DNA from: Bermanella sp047628755
Lineage (GTDB): Bacteria > Pseudomonadota > Gammaproteobacteria > Pseudomonadales > Oceanobacteraceae
Length of the DNA: 16,625 nucleotides
NCBI GenBank assembly: GCA_047628755.1
Contig: JBLHVV010000070.1
Span: 1-16,625, forward strand
Direction of reading: 5' to 3'
Below, piece by piece: positions 1-8,411 of this stretch. The first letter of the stretch is position 1, and each line of letters starts with the position of its first letter. Both the position numbers and the translations under genes were made by a program. The notes below the pieces were generated by a model. The model was not told the DNA's origin. It worked only from the letters and a program-made list of their open reading frames with translations, and ran no database searches.

Positions 1-8
1 GTATAAAA

Positions 9-281
9 ATGGAACTATCAGTAGAGATCAGCAAATACCCATTAACTGAAGATTACATCCCTGCCATAAAAAGCTTTATCGATCGCTTACAAGGCACTGA
101 AGGTTTAAGTGTTGTTTGCAACACCATGAGCACCCAAGTATTTGGTGATTACGATTTAGTCATGGATACAGTTAAAGCAGAAATCAGAAAGTCTTATGAG
201 CAGTTTGGTAAAGCCATTTTTGTTTGTAAATTTATTGGTACAAATCTAGACCCGGCTTTAAATCCTCACGGTACAGATTAA
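9..281 (+). CDS. YkoF-type thiamine/HMP-binding protein (single domain)
   Basis: This is a small soluble 90-residue protein that resembles the single repeat of the YkoF family, whose Bacillus member binds thiamine or its pyrimidine moiety (HMP) and carries two such domains in about 200 residues. Visible family features are an N-terminal beta strand (MELSVEISKYPL), a helix around residues 17-30, and the stretch NTMSTQVFGDYDLVM at about residues 38-52. No signal peptide is seen, so it is probably cytoplasmic. The pnuC-family gene follows after 19 bases and a small-molecule kinase after that, so the three probably form one unit for vitamin uptake and trapping. Only eight bases precede the start, so the promoter and any TPP riboswitch lie outside the window. 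The family call is from motif memory; thiamine as ligand is inferred from the neighbours. Confidence 0.72.
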   Translation: MELSVEISKYPLTEDYIPAIKSFIDRLQGTEGLSVVCNTMSTQVFGDYDLVMDTVKAEIRKSYEQFGKAIFVCKFIGTNLDPALNPHGTD

Positions 282-300
282 AAATGGCAGTAAAATAATC

Positions 301-942
301 ATGAATCAAACAGAATCAACTTTTACCGATGATTTTATCCAAGGTGCTATTAGCGCTGCCCAAGCCATGAGTTACTGGGAAGTTATTGCTGTGGTTCTTG
401 GTATTGCGTATATTGTTTTAGCCATGCGCCAGAACAGCCTTTGCTGGTACGCAGCATTTGGCAGTACAGGTATTTATACTTGGTTATTTTTTGATGTCAG
501 TTTGCTTATGGAATCAGCCTTAAGTTTCTATTATTTAATCATGGCTGTTTATGGTTGGTATGTTTGGAATAAAACTCCCAATGCCTCAAATACATCAAAT
601 ACTCTTCCAGTAACCACTTGGAATGTAAAACAGCATACCCTCACCATTCTTGGTGTATTCGCTCTTACCTTCATAAGCGGCTATTTATTAAGCAACCATA
701 CTGGCGCCGTTATGCCCTACTTAGATTCGTTCACAACTTGGGGCGCCGTGATAACCACTTACATGGTGGCTAAAAAAGTATTAGAAAACTGGATCTATTG
801 GATTGTTATTAATACCTTAGCCATATATCTTTACGTAGACCGTGAGTTATATTTGACCTCGGCGCTAATGGCATCTTATGTCGTACTCTCAGTTGTAGGT
901 TTCAATGCTTGGAATAAGTCATTGAAAGAGCAAGGTGCCTAA
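301..942 (+). CDS. pnuC: PnuC-family membrane transporter, probably thiamine type (PnuT)
   Basis: This is a 213-residue integral membrane protein with about seven hydrophobic segments, the usual PnuC architecture and close to the usual length (E. coli PnuC is about 239). Recognisable family patterns are the Trp-rich YYLIMAVYGWYVWNK stretch near residues 77-91 and the C-terminal region around 146-180, with WGAVITTYMVAKKVLENW followed by a second Trp/Asn cluster. PnuC proteins move nicotinamide riboside or related vitamins by facilitated diffusion, driven by phosphorylation inside the cell. Here the partner kinase is not NadR-like but thiamine-kinase-like, and a YkoF-type protein lies 19 bases upstream, so thiamine (a PnuT) is the more likely substrate. 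The family call is firm and the substrate is inferred. The ribosome-binding site before the ATG is weak, which fits translation following on from the upstream gene. Confidence 0.85.
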   Translation: MNQTESTFTDDFIQGAISAAQAMSYWEVIAVVLGIAYIVLAMRQNSLCWYAAFGSTGIYTWLFFDVSLLMESALSFYYLIMAVYGWYVWNKTPNASNTSNTLPVTTWNVKQHTLTILGVFALTFISGYLLSNHTGAVMPYLDSFTTWGAVITTYMVAKKVLENWIYWIVINTLAIYLYVDRELYLTSALMASYVVLSVVGFNAWNKSLKEQGA

Positions 943-975
943 CTACACAAGAAACCTAAAGATAAATAGAAAACT

Positions 976-1875
976 ATGAGTTCTGAGCAAATACAAAACC
1001 TTATTGACGACTGGCATCTATGGCCAGACATCTGTTCAGAGCCACCTACAGCTGATAATTTTTCTGGACTTGTTAAAGGTCTAACCAATAATAATCTGTT
1101 ATTTACCAGAACAACTAATTCAATAACAAATAAATATGTTTTCCGCATTAATGCACAAAATGCTCATTCTTTATGGTTAAATCGCAGAGCCGAATGGCAC
1201 ATACATCAAAGTATTTCACAGTTTAATATCTGCCCCCCTTACATTTACCAAGACCCTAAAAATGGCTATTGGGTCCGACCGTATATTGAAGGTAAAACGG
1301 TTCACGAAACCGTAACTGAATATCCTCAGGCTATTACCACACATTTACTCAAAGACATTGCAAAAATACTAAAACTTATTCACAACACTCCCATGTCTAA
1401 GTCATGGCCAAAAATAAATTTCAAGCAGCGCACCGATCATTACTGGCAACAAATACTAAAGCGTTTAGGCAGTAAACAAACTGAATTAAAAATTGGTTTA
1501 AGCAATTTAAAACTTACATTAGACGATCAGTTAAAGAGTACCGGTTACAGCCCTAGGCTTTGCCATATGGATCCAAACTCGAACAACTGGATTCTTAACC
1601 AGAAGCAAATTCATTTAATAGACTGGGAATATGCTGCCATTGGGAACCCAGCCTGGGACCTTGCTGTAATTTGTGACACGTTTGAATTAACCGATGAACA
1701 GCAGGATGATTTTATAAATCAATACAGCAACAGGTTAGTTAAACGAAAAGAGTTAGATTTGGCTCAGTGTCAAATGGAATACCTATCGGCTTTATGGTAC
1801 TGCGTTCAAGGAATTACTAACGCACAAAACCTTATTGATGGCCTATTACAAATAGGCACAAAAAAGCCGGCATAA
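976..1875 (+). CDS. APH/choline-kinase-fold phosphotransferase, probable thiamine kinase
   Basis: This 299-residue aminoglycoside-phosphotransferase-fold protein shows the catalytic loop CHMDPNSNNW (H197, D199, N204) and the metal-binding motif LIDWEYAAIGNPAWDLA (D216, E218). The N-terminal lobe carries GLTNNNLLF at residues 35-43, like the nucleotide-loop region of LicA/ThiK-type kinases. It lies 33 bases after the pnuC-family gene. In known thiamine salvage, ThiK phosphorylates imported thiamine to thiamine monophosphate, which traps it and feeds ThiL. That role fits the YkoF/PnuC context, but choline or another small amine could not be excluded from the sequence alone. The gene ends inside a terminator hairpin, so it is the last gene of its unit. 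No membrane segment or signal peptide is seen. Confidence 0.75.
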   Translation: MSSEQIQNLIDDWHLWPDICSEPPTADNFSGLVKGLTNNNLLFTRTTNSITNKYVFRINAQNAHSLWLNRRAEWHIHQSISQFNICPPYIYQDPKNGYWVRPYIEGKTVHETVTEYPQAITTHLLKDIAKILKLIHNTPMSKSWPKINFKQRTDHYWQQILKRLGSKQTELKIGLSNLKLTLDDQLKSTGYSPRLCHMDPNSNNWILNQKQIHLIDWEYAAIGNPAWDLAVICDTFELTDEQQDDFINQYSNRLVKRKELDLAQCQMEYLSALWYCVQGITNAQNLIDGLLQIGTKKPA

Positions 1876-1884
1876 GCCGGCTTT
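1863..1884. terminator. Bidirectional rho-independent terminator
   Basis: A perfect 9-bp stem AAAGCCGGC / GCCGGCTTT closes a four-base loop ATAA. The loop contains the TAA stop codon (1873-1875) of the kinase gene, so the left arm is coding. T-rich sequence follows on the plus strand and a run of six Ts lies on the minus strand, so it can end both the vitamin cassette and the convergent dcd gene, which stops at 1910. Confidence 0.9.
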
Positions 1885-1909
1885 ATATTTAATTTTTAAA
1901 TTATAATAA

Positions 1910-2497
1910 TTAAGCCGAATCATCGCCCATACGAGATGAAATAGCCCCTTGCTGATTTTTATACTTAGCATTTTCACGAGATAGGTAAGGACGCTTTGCC
2001 GGGCTTGATAAGGTTTCAAAACTCAGCGCACAAATAATCATCTCAGGTTTTAGCGCCAACGGCATCTTGCCTAGATTGTAAAACTCTAAAACAACCTGCC
2101 CTTTCCATCCTGGGTCAATTCGCCCAGCCGTTACGTGAACCATCAAACCTAAACGAGCCAAACTCGAACGGCCGTCTAGCCAACCGACTAAATCATCTGG
2201 GATTTCAACCGACTCAAGTGTAGAACCTAAAACCAACTCACCAGGATGGATAAAGAATGCATTATCACCTTCAATAATAATTTCTTTGCCCATAACCTGG
2301 TCTATCTCTTTATTTAACTGTTCACGTTCACCCGACAGATCTAAATATGGAACCGAGTTATTACTGAACACGCGAAAGTGATTCGCCAACCGTAAATCAA
2401 CACTAATACCAGAAATAACCTTAGAATCTGGCTGGGGTGTAAGCTTGATACGGCCACTTTCCAGTGCCGCTTCAATATCGCCATCGCTTAAACGCAT
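1910..2497 (-). CDS. dcd: dCTP deaminase
   Basis: This cytosolic enzyme deaminates dCTP to dUTP, the main route to dTMP precursors in enterobacteria. The 195-residue protein aligns almost end to end with E. coli Dcd (193). It has SVDLRLANHFRVF near residue 32, GWLDGRSSLARLG (S111, R115), HVTAGRIDPGW, the catalytic glutamate in VLEFYN (E138), and the nucleotide-closing tail YKNQQGA. A124, a position that discriminates against dUTP, is kept; the next residue is Gly where E. coli has His. I chose the ATG at 2497 because AAGGG sits five bases upstream and the protein then begins MRLSDGDIE like known Dcd. An in-frame GTG at 2512 would add only five residues. It is divergent from tmcA across about 80 bases. 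Confidence 0.97.
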   Translation of the reverse strand: MRLSDGDIEAALESGRIKLTPQPDSKVISGISVDLRLANHFRVFSNNSVPYLDLSGEREQLNKEIDQVMGKEIIIEGDNAFFIHPGELVLGSTLESVEIPDDLVGWLDGRSSLARLGLMVHVTAGRIDPGWKGQVVLEFYNLGKMPLALKPEMIICALSFETLSSPAKRPYLSRENAKYKNQQGAISSRMGDDSA

Positions 2498-2579
2498 GTA
2501 AACCCTTAACACTTTGTGTTGAATAATAGATACAATTGGCAGGATTCTAACAGAAAATGATTGGTTTAATAACGTTCAA

Positions 2580-4781
2580 ATGACTTCAAGCCCAGTACAA
2601 AAGGAACGCATTGCTATAATTGAGCGACTTAATCGCTTAGGCCAAGCCAATTCAGATATTGGCCACAGACAAATGGTATTAATATCCGCCGAAGCTGTTA
2701 TTGCATGGGAACTTATTAGCGATTATCTAGAATATCCAAAATCGGCTGGAAGCCTAATAAACTCCATACCCTTAGATTTAAATGCAGGCATAGTAATCGC
2801 AACACCAAAGTATAGTCAGCTAGAAAATAAGTTGTTAAGCAATAACCTAGTAAAAAGTCGCACCAATATAAAGTTATGCCGACCCGACAAACCTAACACA
2901 CTATTGGGCTTTGACTGCAAAAACGGCATAATTGATTGCAGCAAGGGATTTTATCCCGATGCGTTAACCGCTATAGCCGGCACTATTCGTCCAGGTGGAA
3001 TTTTATTCATTATGTGCCCTCCGCTGGCGCAATGGCCTACAGCAACAGACGACTTTGCCAGCAAAAGAACGCCATACGGGTTTTTACAGCCTCACAGCAG
3101 CCCAAATATCATTAACCGATTTATTAGTGCCTGCCTTAAATATCAATCCATAAGCCTAAGTATTTTGAATGATCAAATAGGCGTAGTGTACCCACCAGAG
3201 AAGACTCACACGGCCATTAAAGGGAGCATTAAACATACCTGGAATAAACCAGAAACAATAAATAATGAGCTTAATGAAGAGCAATCTAAGGTCTTAAAAC
3301 TTATTTATGACTCCCTGCCGCCTAACCAAACCAAAGAAGATCAAATAACAAAAAAACAGGTAAATACAAAAAAAATGGATAAACCTTTAATCCATGTAAT
3401 CAGGGCAGACCGAGGTAGGGGGAAGTCTCATCTCCTAGGACACCTGATCAGCCTTCTCATTTCTAGAAATGAGAATTTAGAAAAAGACTCGAATATAGAT
3501 AACGGTATAAACTTTTATATAACGGCACCAAACAAAGCCGCCATTCAGTCGGTGGCTAAAGTTGTCGATAAACGACACGGAAACCTTCATTTTATCGCCC
3601 CAGAAAACGTATTAAATAAGATAAAATCAACCGATATACTGTTAATCGACGAAGCTGCAAGTTTGCCCTTACCCCAGCTAATGTCATGGGCAGCTCACTT
3701 TAAAACAGTTATATTTGCCACCACTACTCACGGCTACGAAGGCACTGGCAAAGGTTTCCAAATACGCTTTATAAATTACTTGAAAACGCTTTCAAACAAC
3801 ATCCACCAGCATCATTTAACAACGCCCATTCGCTACGCTGAAAACGACCCATTAGAACAGGCCATGTTTACAAGCTTTGCTCTAAATAGCGAACCACAAG
3901 GGCTTTCATTGAATTTTAGCTCTCCGCAAATCGAGCAAGCTCAAAGTCGACTAATTCCACAGCAAGAACTTGCAGACAACCCTGCTCTTCTTGAAGAGTT
4001 ATTCTCTTTATTGGTGCAAGCTCACTACCAAACACGGCCAAGTGATATTCGAGATTTATTAGACGCTCCAGGAATGGCTATCTACGGTATTTTTATAACG
4101 GCCAGCAACAAACAGTATTTGGCGTCAGGTTGTTTGATTTCTTTTGAAGGTAATTTCAATGAAAGGGATCGCGTGCTAATAGACAGCATCAACAAAGGTA
4201 TTCGCCGCCCGCAGGGACACTTATTACCTCAAGTATTGACTCTGCATATGAATCAAAAAACCTCACTGTTACTTGCAGGCGCCAGAGTTATTCGCATCGC
4301 CACACTGGCTAATTTACAAAAACAAAATCTTGGCTCTAAACTCATTAGCTTTGTAAGTGCAAATCTAAGCCAGCAAAACATAGATTACCTAGGGTCAAGT
4401 TACGCAAATACACAAGACGTAAATAGTTTTTGGGATAAAAATGAATTTACCGCTGTTAGAAGTGGCAAAAAACGAGATAAGGCAAGTGGCACTTTTTCAA
4501 CGGTGGTAATAAAAGGATTGTCTAAAAAAGGCAAAGCGCTTGAAGAGAGCTGTCTACAATTTCATAATGATCAGCAAACCAGCCACCTAAAATTTAAAAG
4601 TTTATCTGCTAATGAAAAAGATCTGATACAAAATTTTATTAAGTCTACGGGTAGCTACGAAGCAATTAAAGACATTCTATGTAGATGCAGTAATTGGCCA
4701 AGTTTCTATGATGACAAACCCTTTCCTAAAAAAGCGAAACAAGACCTGAGAGATAGCGTGGAAAGTTGGAGCCAAACTTAA
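2580..4781 (+). CDS. tmcA: tRNA(Met) cytidine acetyltransferase
   Basis: TmcA makes N4-acetylcytidine at the wobble position of elongator tRNA(Met), using acetyl-CoA and ATP or GTP, which prevents misreading of AUA. The 733-residue protein shows the family order. An N-terminal DUF1726-like domain covers roughly residues 1-210. A RecD-like helicase module follows, with Walker A in RADRGRGKSHLLG (275-287, K282), Walker B LLIDEAA (354-360) and GYEGTGKGF (385-393). A GNAT acetyltransferase domain spans roughly 480-660, with RVIRIATLANLQKQNLGS as acetyl-CoA loop, ending in a C-terminal tail. It is longer than E. coli TmcA (671), partly from a Lys/Gln/Thr-rich linker at about 245-268 just before Walker A. 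The ATG at 2580 has no good Shine-Dalgarno sequence. It is a single gene, divergent from dcd and convergent with apbC. Confidence 0.95.
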   Translation: MTSSPVQKERIAIIERLNRLGQANSDIGHRQMVLISAEAVIAWELISDYLEYPKSAGSLINSIPLDLNAGIVIATPKYSQLENKLLSNNLVKSRTNIKLCRPDKPNTLLGFDCKNGIIDCSKGFYPDALTAIAGTIRPGGILFIMCPPLAQWPTATDDFASKRTPYGFLQPHSSPNIINRFISACLKYQSISLSILNDQIGVVYPPEKTHTAIKGSIKHTWNKPETINNELNEEQSKVLKLIYDSLPPNQTKEDQITKKQVNTKKMDKPLIHVIRADRGRGKSHLLGHLISLLISRNENLEKDSNIDNGINFYITAPNKAAIQSVAKVVDKRHGNLHFIAPENVLNKIKSTDILLIDEAASLPLPQLMSWAAHFKTVIFATTTHGYEGTGKGFQIRFINYLKTLSNNIHQHHLTTPIRYAENDPLEQAMFTSFALNSEPQGLSLNFSSPQIEQAQSRLIPQQELADNPALLEELFSLLVQAHYQTRPSDIRDLLDAPGMAIYGIFITASNKQYLASGCLISFEGNFNERDRVLIDSINKGIRRPQGHLLPQVLTLHMNQKTSLLLAGARVIRIATLANLQKQNLGSKLISFVSANLSQQNIDYLGSSYANTQDVNSFWDKNEFTAVRSGKKRDKASGTFSTVVIKGLSKKGKALEESCLQFHNDQQTSHLKFKSLSANEKDLIQNFIKSTGSYEAIKDILCRCSNWPSFYDDKPFPKKAKQDLRDSVESWSQT

Positions 4782-4842
4782 AAACTAAAAATATTAAGAG
4801 CCCCGATGAAGGTAACTCTCGGTATCCTTTTGTCTTTAGGGT

Positions 4843-5931
4843 CTAATCGTTAGTTATCTGAATTTCTGGCACCACATCATTTCCCAATACACTTAAAGCG
4901 GCTGCAAGGTTGCGTGCCGTTTGGCGATACATCATAGACACATCGCATTCAGGGTCATCTGCTAAAACAGGAACGCCAATATCCGACTGTTGACGAATGT
5001 AAGTAGACAGCGGCAAAGACCCTAACAAGCGAGTATCAAATTGCTCAGCTATTTTAATAGCGCCGCCCTCACCAAATATGTGCTCCACGTGATTACAATT
5101 ACTGCAAATATGCATCGACATATTCTCAATAACACCCAATACAGGAATATTAACCTTACGGAACATTTCGATGCCTTTTTTAGCATCTAGTAAAGCAATG
5201 TCCTGAGGCGTGGTGACTACTACCGACGCAGAAACAGGAACTTTTTGCGCTAGAGTTAACTGAATATCACCAGTACCTGGGGGCATATCTACCACTAAGT
5301 AATCTAAGTCTTCCCAAAGAGTTTGAGTAATCAATTGCTGTAAAGCACCACTCACCATAGGACCACGCCACACCATAGGAGTGTTTTCATTAATCAGGTA
5401 GGCCATCGACATAGACTGAATGCCTTGTGCCACAATGGGCTTGAAGAATTTTTCATTTACGGTTTCTGGCCGAGTGCCTTCAGCAACACCTAGCATCATG
5501 CCTAACGATGGGCCATAAATATCCGCATCTAAAATACCTACTTTGGCCCCTTCTGCTGCTAACGCTAAAGCCAGGTTTACAGAGGTTGTGGACTTGCCAA
5601 CTCCACCTTTACCTGAGGCCACCGCTATAATATTTTTAACATTATTAATACTGGTTAGGTTTTCATGTGCCTTATGAGACGAAACCTCCCAATCTAAGGT
5701 CACATCAGCACGTTCAACGCCTTCTATATTCTCTATAGCGTGTTGGAGCATCTGACAAACGCCCCCTTTCAAGAATTCACTTGGATAAGCTAAAAACAGC
5801 TCAACCTTTACTGCATCGTTAGTAATTTCGATGCTCTTAACCCCATTGGCGGCAAACAAATCGCAATTTAAATAAGGGTCGTGATAACCCTTAATGGCGT
5901 CTTCCACTTGGTTACGTAATTGGTCTGACAT
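4843..5931 (-). CDS. apbC: Iron-sulphur cluster carrier ATPase ApbC/Mrp
   Basis: This 362-residue P-loop ATPase of the Mrp/NBP35 family is a cytosolic scaffold that binds and delivers [4Fe-4S] clusters. Residues 1-80 form the FeS-assembly (DUF59) domain typical of proteobacterial Mrp. The deviant Walker A motif GKGGVGKS lies at 107-114, DADIYGPS at 135-142, the DMPPGTGD switch at 215-222, and the cluster-binding CxxC pair at C276 and C279 (CSNCNH). All key residues are intact and the length is near that of E. coli (about 369). It lies divergent from metG, a gene pairing seen widely in proteobacteria. It converges with tmcA, with 61 bases between the stops and no convincing terminator hairpin. 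Its nearness to the Fe-S-rich rnf/nth block is suggestive but may simply be old synteny. Confidence 0.95.
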   Translation of the reverse strand: MSDQLRNQVEDAIKGYHDPYLNCDLFAANGVKSIEITNDAVKVELFLAYPSEFLKGGVCQMLQHAIENIEGVERADVTLDWEVSSHKAHENLTSINNVKNIIAVASGKGGVGKSTTSVNLALALAAEGAKVGILDADIYGPSLGMMLGVAEGTRPETVNEKFFKPIVAQGIQSMSMAYLINENTPMVWRGPMVSGALQQLITQTLWEDLDYLVVDMPPGTGDIQLTLAQKVPVSASVVVTTPQDIALLDAKKGIEMFRKVNIPVLGVIENMSMHICSNCNHVEHIFGEGGAIKIAEQFDTRLLGSLPLSTYIRQQSDIGVPVLADDPECDVSMMYRQTARNLAAALSVLGNDVVPEIQITND

Positions 5932-6155
5932 AATAATCTCTGAATGTACGCTAAGGATAGATTTATACCTTGTTAATGGGGTTGAATTTTACATTTTTAA
6001 AGGGCTAAGGTCACGATCCTTAAAAACGTTCTTAGACTTATGCCAATGAAATTATGAATTGCTGTATTAGGTGCATTATTAGCGTTTAACGACTTGATGA
6101 AAGTGGCGGATTTTAGCTTTAGATACCACAATTTTATAAGTGGAAGACTATTAAT

Positions 6156-6228
6156 TGTCGCCAGTGGGTGGCTTTTATATAAAAATAATCAAGACTTTCC
6201 TTAACGACGTCGCAAAACACTGGCGGCG
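6156..6228. repeat. Inverted repeat upstream of metG
   Basis: CGCCAGTG (6159-6166) is perfectly inverted as CACTGGCG (6218-6225). As RNA the stem extends by a U-G, G-C and U-G pair to about 11 bp (6156-6166 with 6218-6228), closing a 51-base loop. The loop contains the palindrome CGACGTCG. No T-tract follows, so a simple terminator is unlikely. It could be a leader structure, an operator or an RNA gene remnant; the role is unknown. Confidence 0.5.
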
Positions 6229-6281
6229 CACTCAATCACAAAACCCCGTTAACGCTACTACAGACTCTTGGTATTTCCTGC

Positions 6282-6287
6282 TATTAT
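6282..6287 (+). promoter_or_regulatory. Candidate metG -10 box
   Basis: TATTAT matches the sigma-70 -10 consensus at five of six bases and lies 44 bases before the metG start. The hexamer 17 bases upstream (TACAGA, 6259-6264) is a poor -35, so this is tentative. Confidence 0.3.
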
Positions 6288-6331
6288 GCGCCGCTATTTA
6301 TATTTAACTGATTTACCCGAGAACTCAGCTT

Positions 6332-8383
6332 ATGACTACCCGTCGGATCCTTGTAACCAGCGCCCTTCCCTACGCCAATGGCCCTATACATTTAGGTCAC
6401 ATGCTGGAATACATTCAAACCGATATATGGGTTCGTTTTCAGCAGTCTAGAGGCCATCAGTGCACATACGTTTGTGCCGATGACGCCCATGGCACAGCAA
6501 TTATGCTGCGCGCGCAAAAAGAAGGGATTACACCAGAACAGCAAATTGCCCGCGTTCAAGCCGAACATGAAAAAGACTTTAGCGAATTTTTAATCAGCTT
6601 TGATAATTTTGGTTCGACTCATAGCGAAGAAAACCGTGAGCTCTCCACAAATATCTATAATCGCTTAAAAGAAAATGGCCACATTAACGTGCGCGGTATT
6701 AAACAGTTATTCGACCCAGAAAAAGAAATGTTTTTGGCCGACCGTTATGTGAAAGGTGACTGCCCTAAATGTAAAACACCCGATCAATACGGCGACAATT
6801 GCGAAAACTGCGGTGCCACTTACAACGCCTCTGAATTAATCAATCCTAAGTCGGTAATGTCGGGCGCCACTCCTGTAGAGAAAGAATCTGAACATTACTT
6901 CTTCAAGCTTCCTGAATTCCAAGAGTTTTTGCAGAAATGGACTCGTTCAGGAACACTTCAAATAGAAGTGGCCAACAAATTAGCCGAATGGTTAGATAAC
7001 GATTTAAGAGAATGGGACATCAGCCGCGACGGCCCTTACTTTGGATTTGAAATTCCAGACGCGCCAGGTAAATATTTTTATGTTTGGTTAGACGCACCTA
7101 TCGGCTACATGGCCAGTTTCAAACAGTTATGTGACAAACCTGAAAACGATCTTGTATTTGACGATTACTGGAAAGCTCACAGCGATGCAGAGGTTTACCA
7201 CTTTATTGGCAAAGACATTATCAATTTTCACGCCTTGTTCTGGCCTGCCATGCTGCACAGTGCAAACTACCGAACACCAACCGCCGTTTGGGCTCATGGT
7301 TACGTAACGGTTAACGGTTCTAAAATGTCTAAATCACGTGGTACCTTTATTAAGGCCCGCACTTACTTAGACAACTTACAACCTGAATACCTTCGTTATT
7401 ACTATGCAGCCAAGCTAAACAATAAAGTAGACGACTTTGATTTAAATCTAGAAGACTTTGCTCAGCGAGTGAATTCAGACTTGGTAGGCAAGGTAATTAA
7501 TATTGCGTCCCGTTGCGCCGGTTTTGTTAAAAAATCAGGTGGTGTTTTAGCAGCTGAATTGCCAGAGCCAGAACTCATGCAAAGCTTCATAGATAAAGGC
7601 GATCAAATTGCTCTGTACTATGAAAACCGTGAATTTGGAAAAGCCATTCGAGAGATCATTGCCCTAGCCGATCAAGCTAATGAATACATTCACGAAAAAG
7701 AACCTTGGGCACTGGCCAAGCAAGAAGGCAAAGAAGCCGATGTACTGGGTATTTGTTCTTTAGGTGTAAACCTATTCCGTCAACTAATGGTTTATCTAAC
7801 ACCTGTTTTACCCGAAATGAGCGCCAATACGATCGCATTCTTAAACATAAAAACCCTTAACTGGGATTCACGCTTATTACCGCTTACTGATCATGCCATT
7901 AACAAATTCAAACCGTTAATGAACCGCATCGACAAAGATAAAGTGGACGCTATTGTAGAAAAAGAAAAAGCCGATGCAGAAGCTGACGCGGCGACCTCAG
8001 CCTTAGAAAGTCCAGTAGAAAGAACAGGCTTAAGTGAGCCAATAGCGGCTGAAATCGAATTTGATGACTTTGCAAAAGTAGACTTACGTATCGCTAAAAT
8101 TGTTGACGCTACACATGTTAAAGGTGCGGGGAAGTTACTTCAGTTAACCTTGGATATAGGTGAGGGTGAAGGTAAAACACGAAACGTGCTATCTGGCATC
8201 AAGTCGGCCTACAAGCCTGAAGACCTTATTGGCAAGCACACTGTAATGGTGGCAAACCTTAAACCACGAAAAATGAAATTCGGCATTTCTGAAGGCATGG
8301 TATTAGCGGCTGGTCCTGGTGGCGATGAGATCTGGCTGTTAGAACCACATGAAGGGGCCCAACCAGGTATGAGAGTCATGTGA
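6332..8383 (+). CDS. metG: Methionine--tRNA ligase
   Basis: This class I aminoacyl-tRNA synthetase charges tRNA(Met) in the cytosol. The 683-residue protein matches the E. coli long form (677). It carries the HIGH-type signature HLGH at 20-23, a zinc knuckle with cysteines 144, 147, 157 and 160, the WLDAPIGYM methionine-pocket stretch at 252-260, and KMSKS at 331-335. After the anticodon-binding helical domain, a charged Glu/Ala/Lys linker near 548-565 leads to a C-terminal EMAP/Trbp111-like tRNA-binding and dimerisation domain from about 583, with VDLRIAKIV, NVLSGI and LKPRKMKFGISEGM. The start at 6332 gives the usual N-terminus (MTTRRILVTSALPYANG). The Shine-Dalgarno sequence is weak. It is transcribed away from apbC and ended by a strong hairpin at 8412, so it is probably monocistronic. 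Confidence 0.98.
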   Translation: MTTRRILVTSALPYANGPIHLGHMLEYIQTDIWVRFQQSRGHQCTYVCADDAHGTAIMLRAQKEGITPEQQIARVQAEHEKDFSEFLISFDNFGSTHSEENRELSTNIYNRLKENGHINVRGIKQLFDPEKEMFLADRYVKGDCPKCKTPDQYGDNCENCGATYNASELINPKSVMSGATPVEKESEHYFFKLPEFQEFLQKWTRSGTLQIEVANKLAEWLDNDLREWDISRDGPYFGFEIPDAPGKYFYVWLDAPIGYMASFKQLCDKPENDLVFDDYWKAHSDAEVYHFIGKDIINFHALFWPAMLHSANYRTPTAVWAHGYVTVNGSKMSKSRGTFIKARTYLDNLQPEYLRYYYAAKLNNKVDDFDLNLEDFAQRVNSDLVGKVINIASRCAGFVKKSGGVLAAELPEPELMQSFIDKGDQIALYYENREFGKAIREIIALADQANEYIHEKEPWALAKQEGKEADVLGICSLGVNLFRQLMVYLTPVLPEMSANTIAFLNIKTLNWDSRLLPLTDHAINKFKPLMNRIDKDKVDAIVEKEKADAEADAATSALESPVERTGLSEPIAAEIEFDDFAKVDLRIAKIVDATHVKGAGKLLQLTLDIGEGEGKTRNVLSGIKSAYKPEDLIGKHTVMVANLKPRKMKFGISEGMVLAAGPGGDEIWLLEPHEGAQPGMRVM

Positions 8384-8411
8384 CTTTGTAAAGATCTAAA
8401 GCACAAAAGAT

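Larger units (their letters stand above)
5932..6331. other. apbC-metG divergent intergenic region
   Basis: This 400-base gap must hold the promoters of apbC (minus) and metG (plus). I see no convincing coding sequence, tRNA or known riboswitch. It holds a short hairpin TAAGG/CCTTA at 6006-6022, a long-range inverted repeat at 6156-6228, the 8-bp palindrome CGACGTCG at 6205-6212, and a TATTAT box at 6282. The first half (5932-6150) is AT-rich without a recognisable element. Confidence 0.6.

Noticed and set aside
2120..2126. Dcd active-site change from His to Gly after A124
   Set aside because: Catalytic E138, S111, R115 and A124 are intact and Gly at this place occurs in related deaminase/dUTPase-fold enzymes, so it is probably neutral.
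4782..4842. Terminator between convergent tmcA and apbC
   Set aside because: Only 4-base pairings (CCGA/TCGG or AGAG/CTCT) are possible and they compete with each other; no T-tract follows a stable stem.
6268..6450. Open frame overlapping the metG start in another frame
   Set aside because: It overlaps the conserved MetG N-terminus, has no recognisable motif, and starts in the likely promoter.
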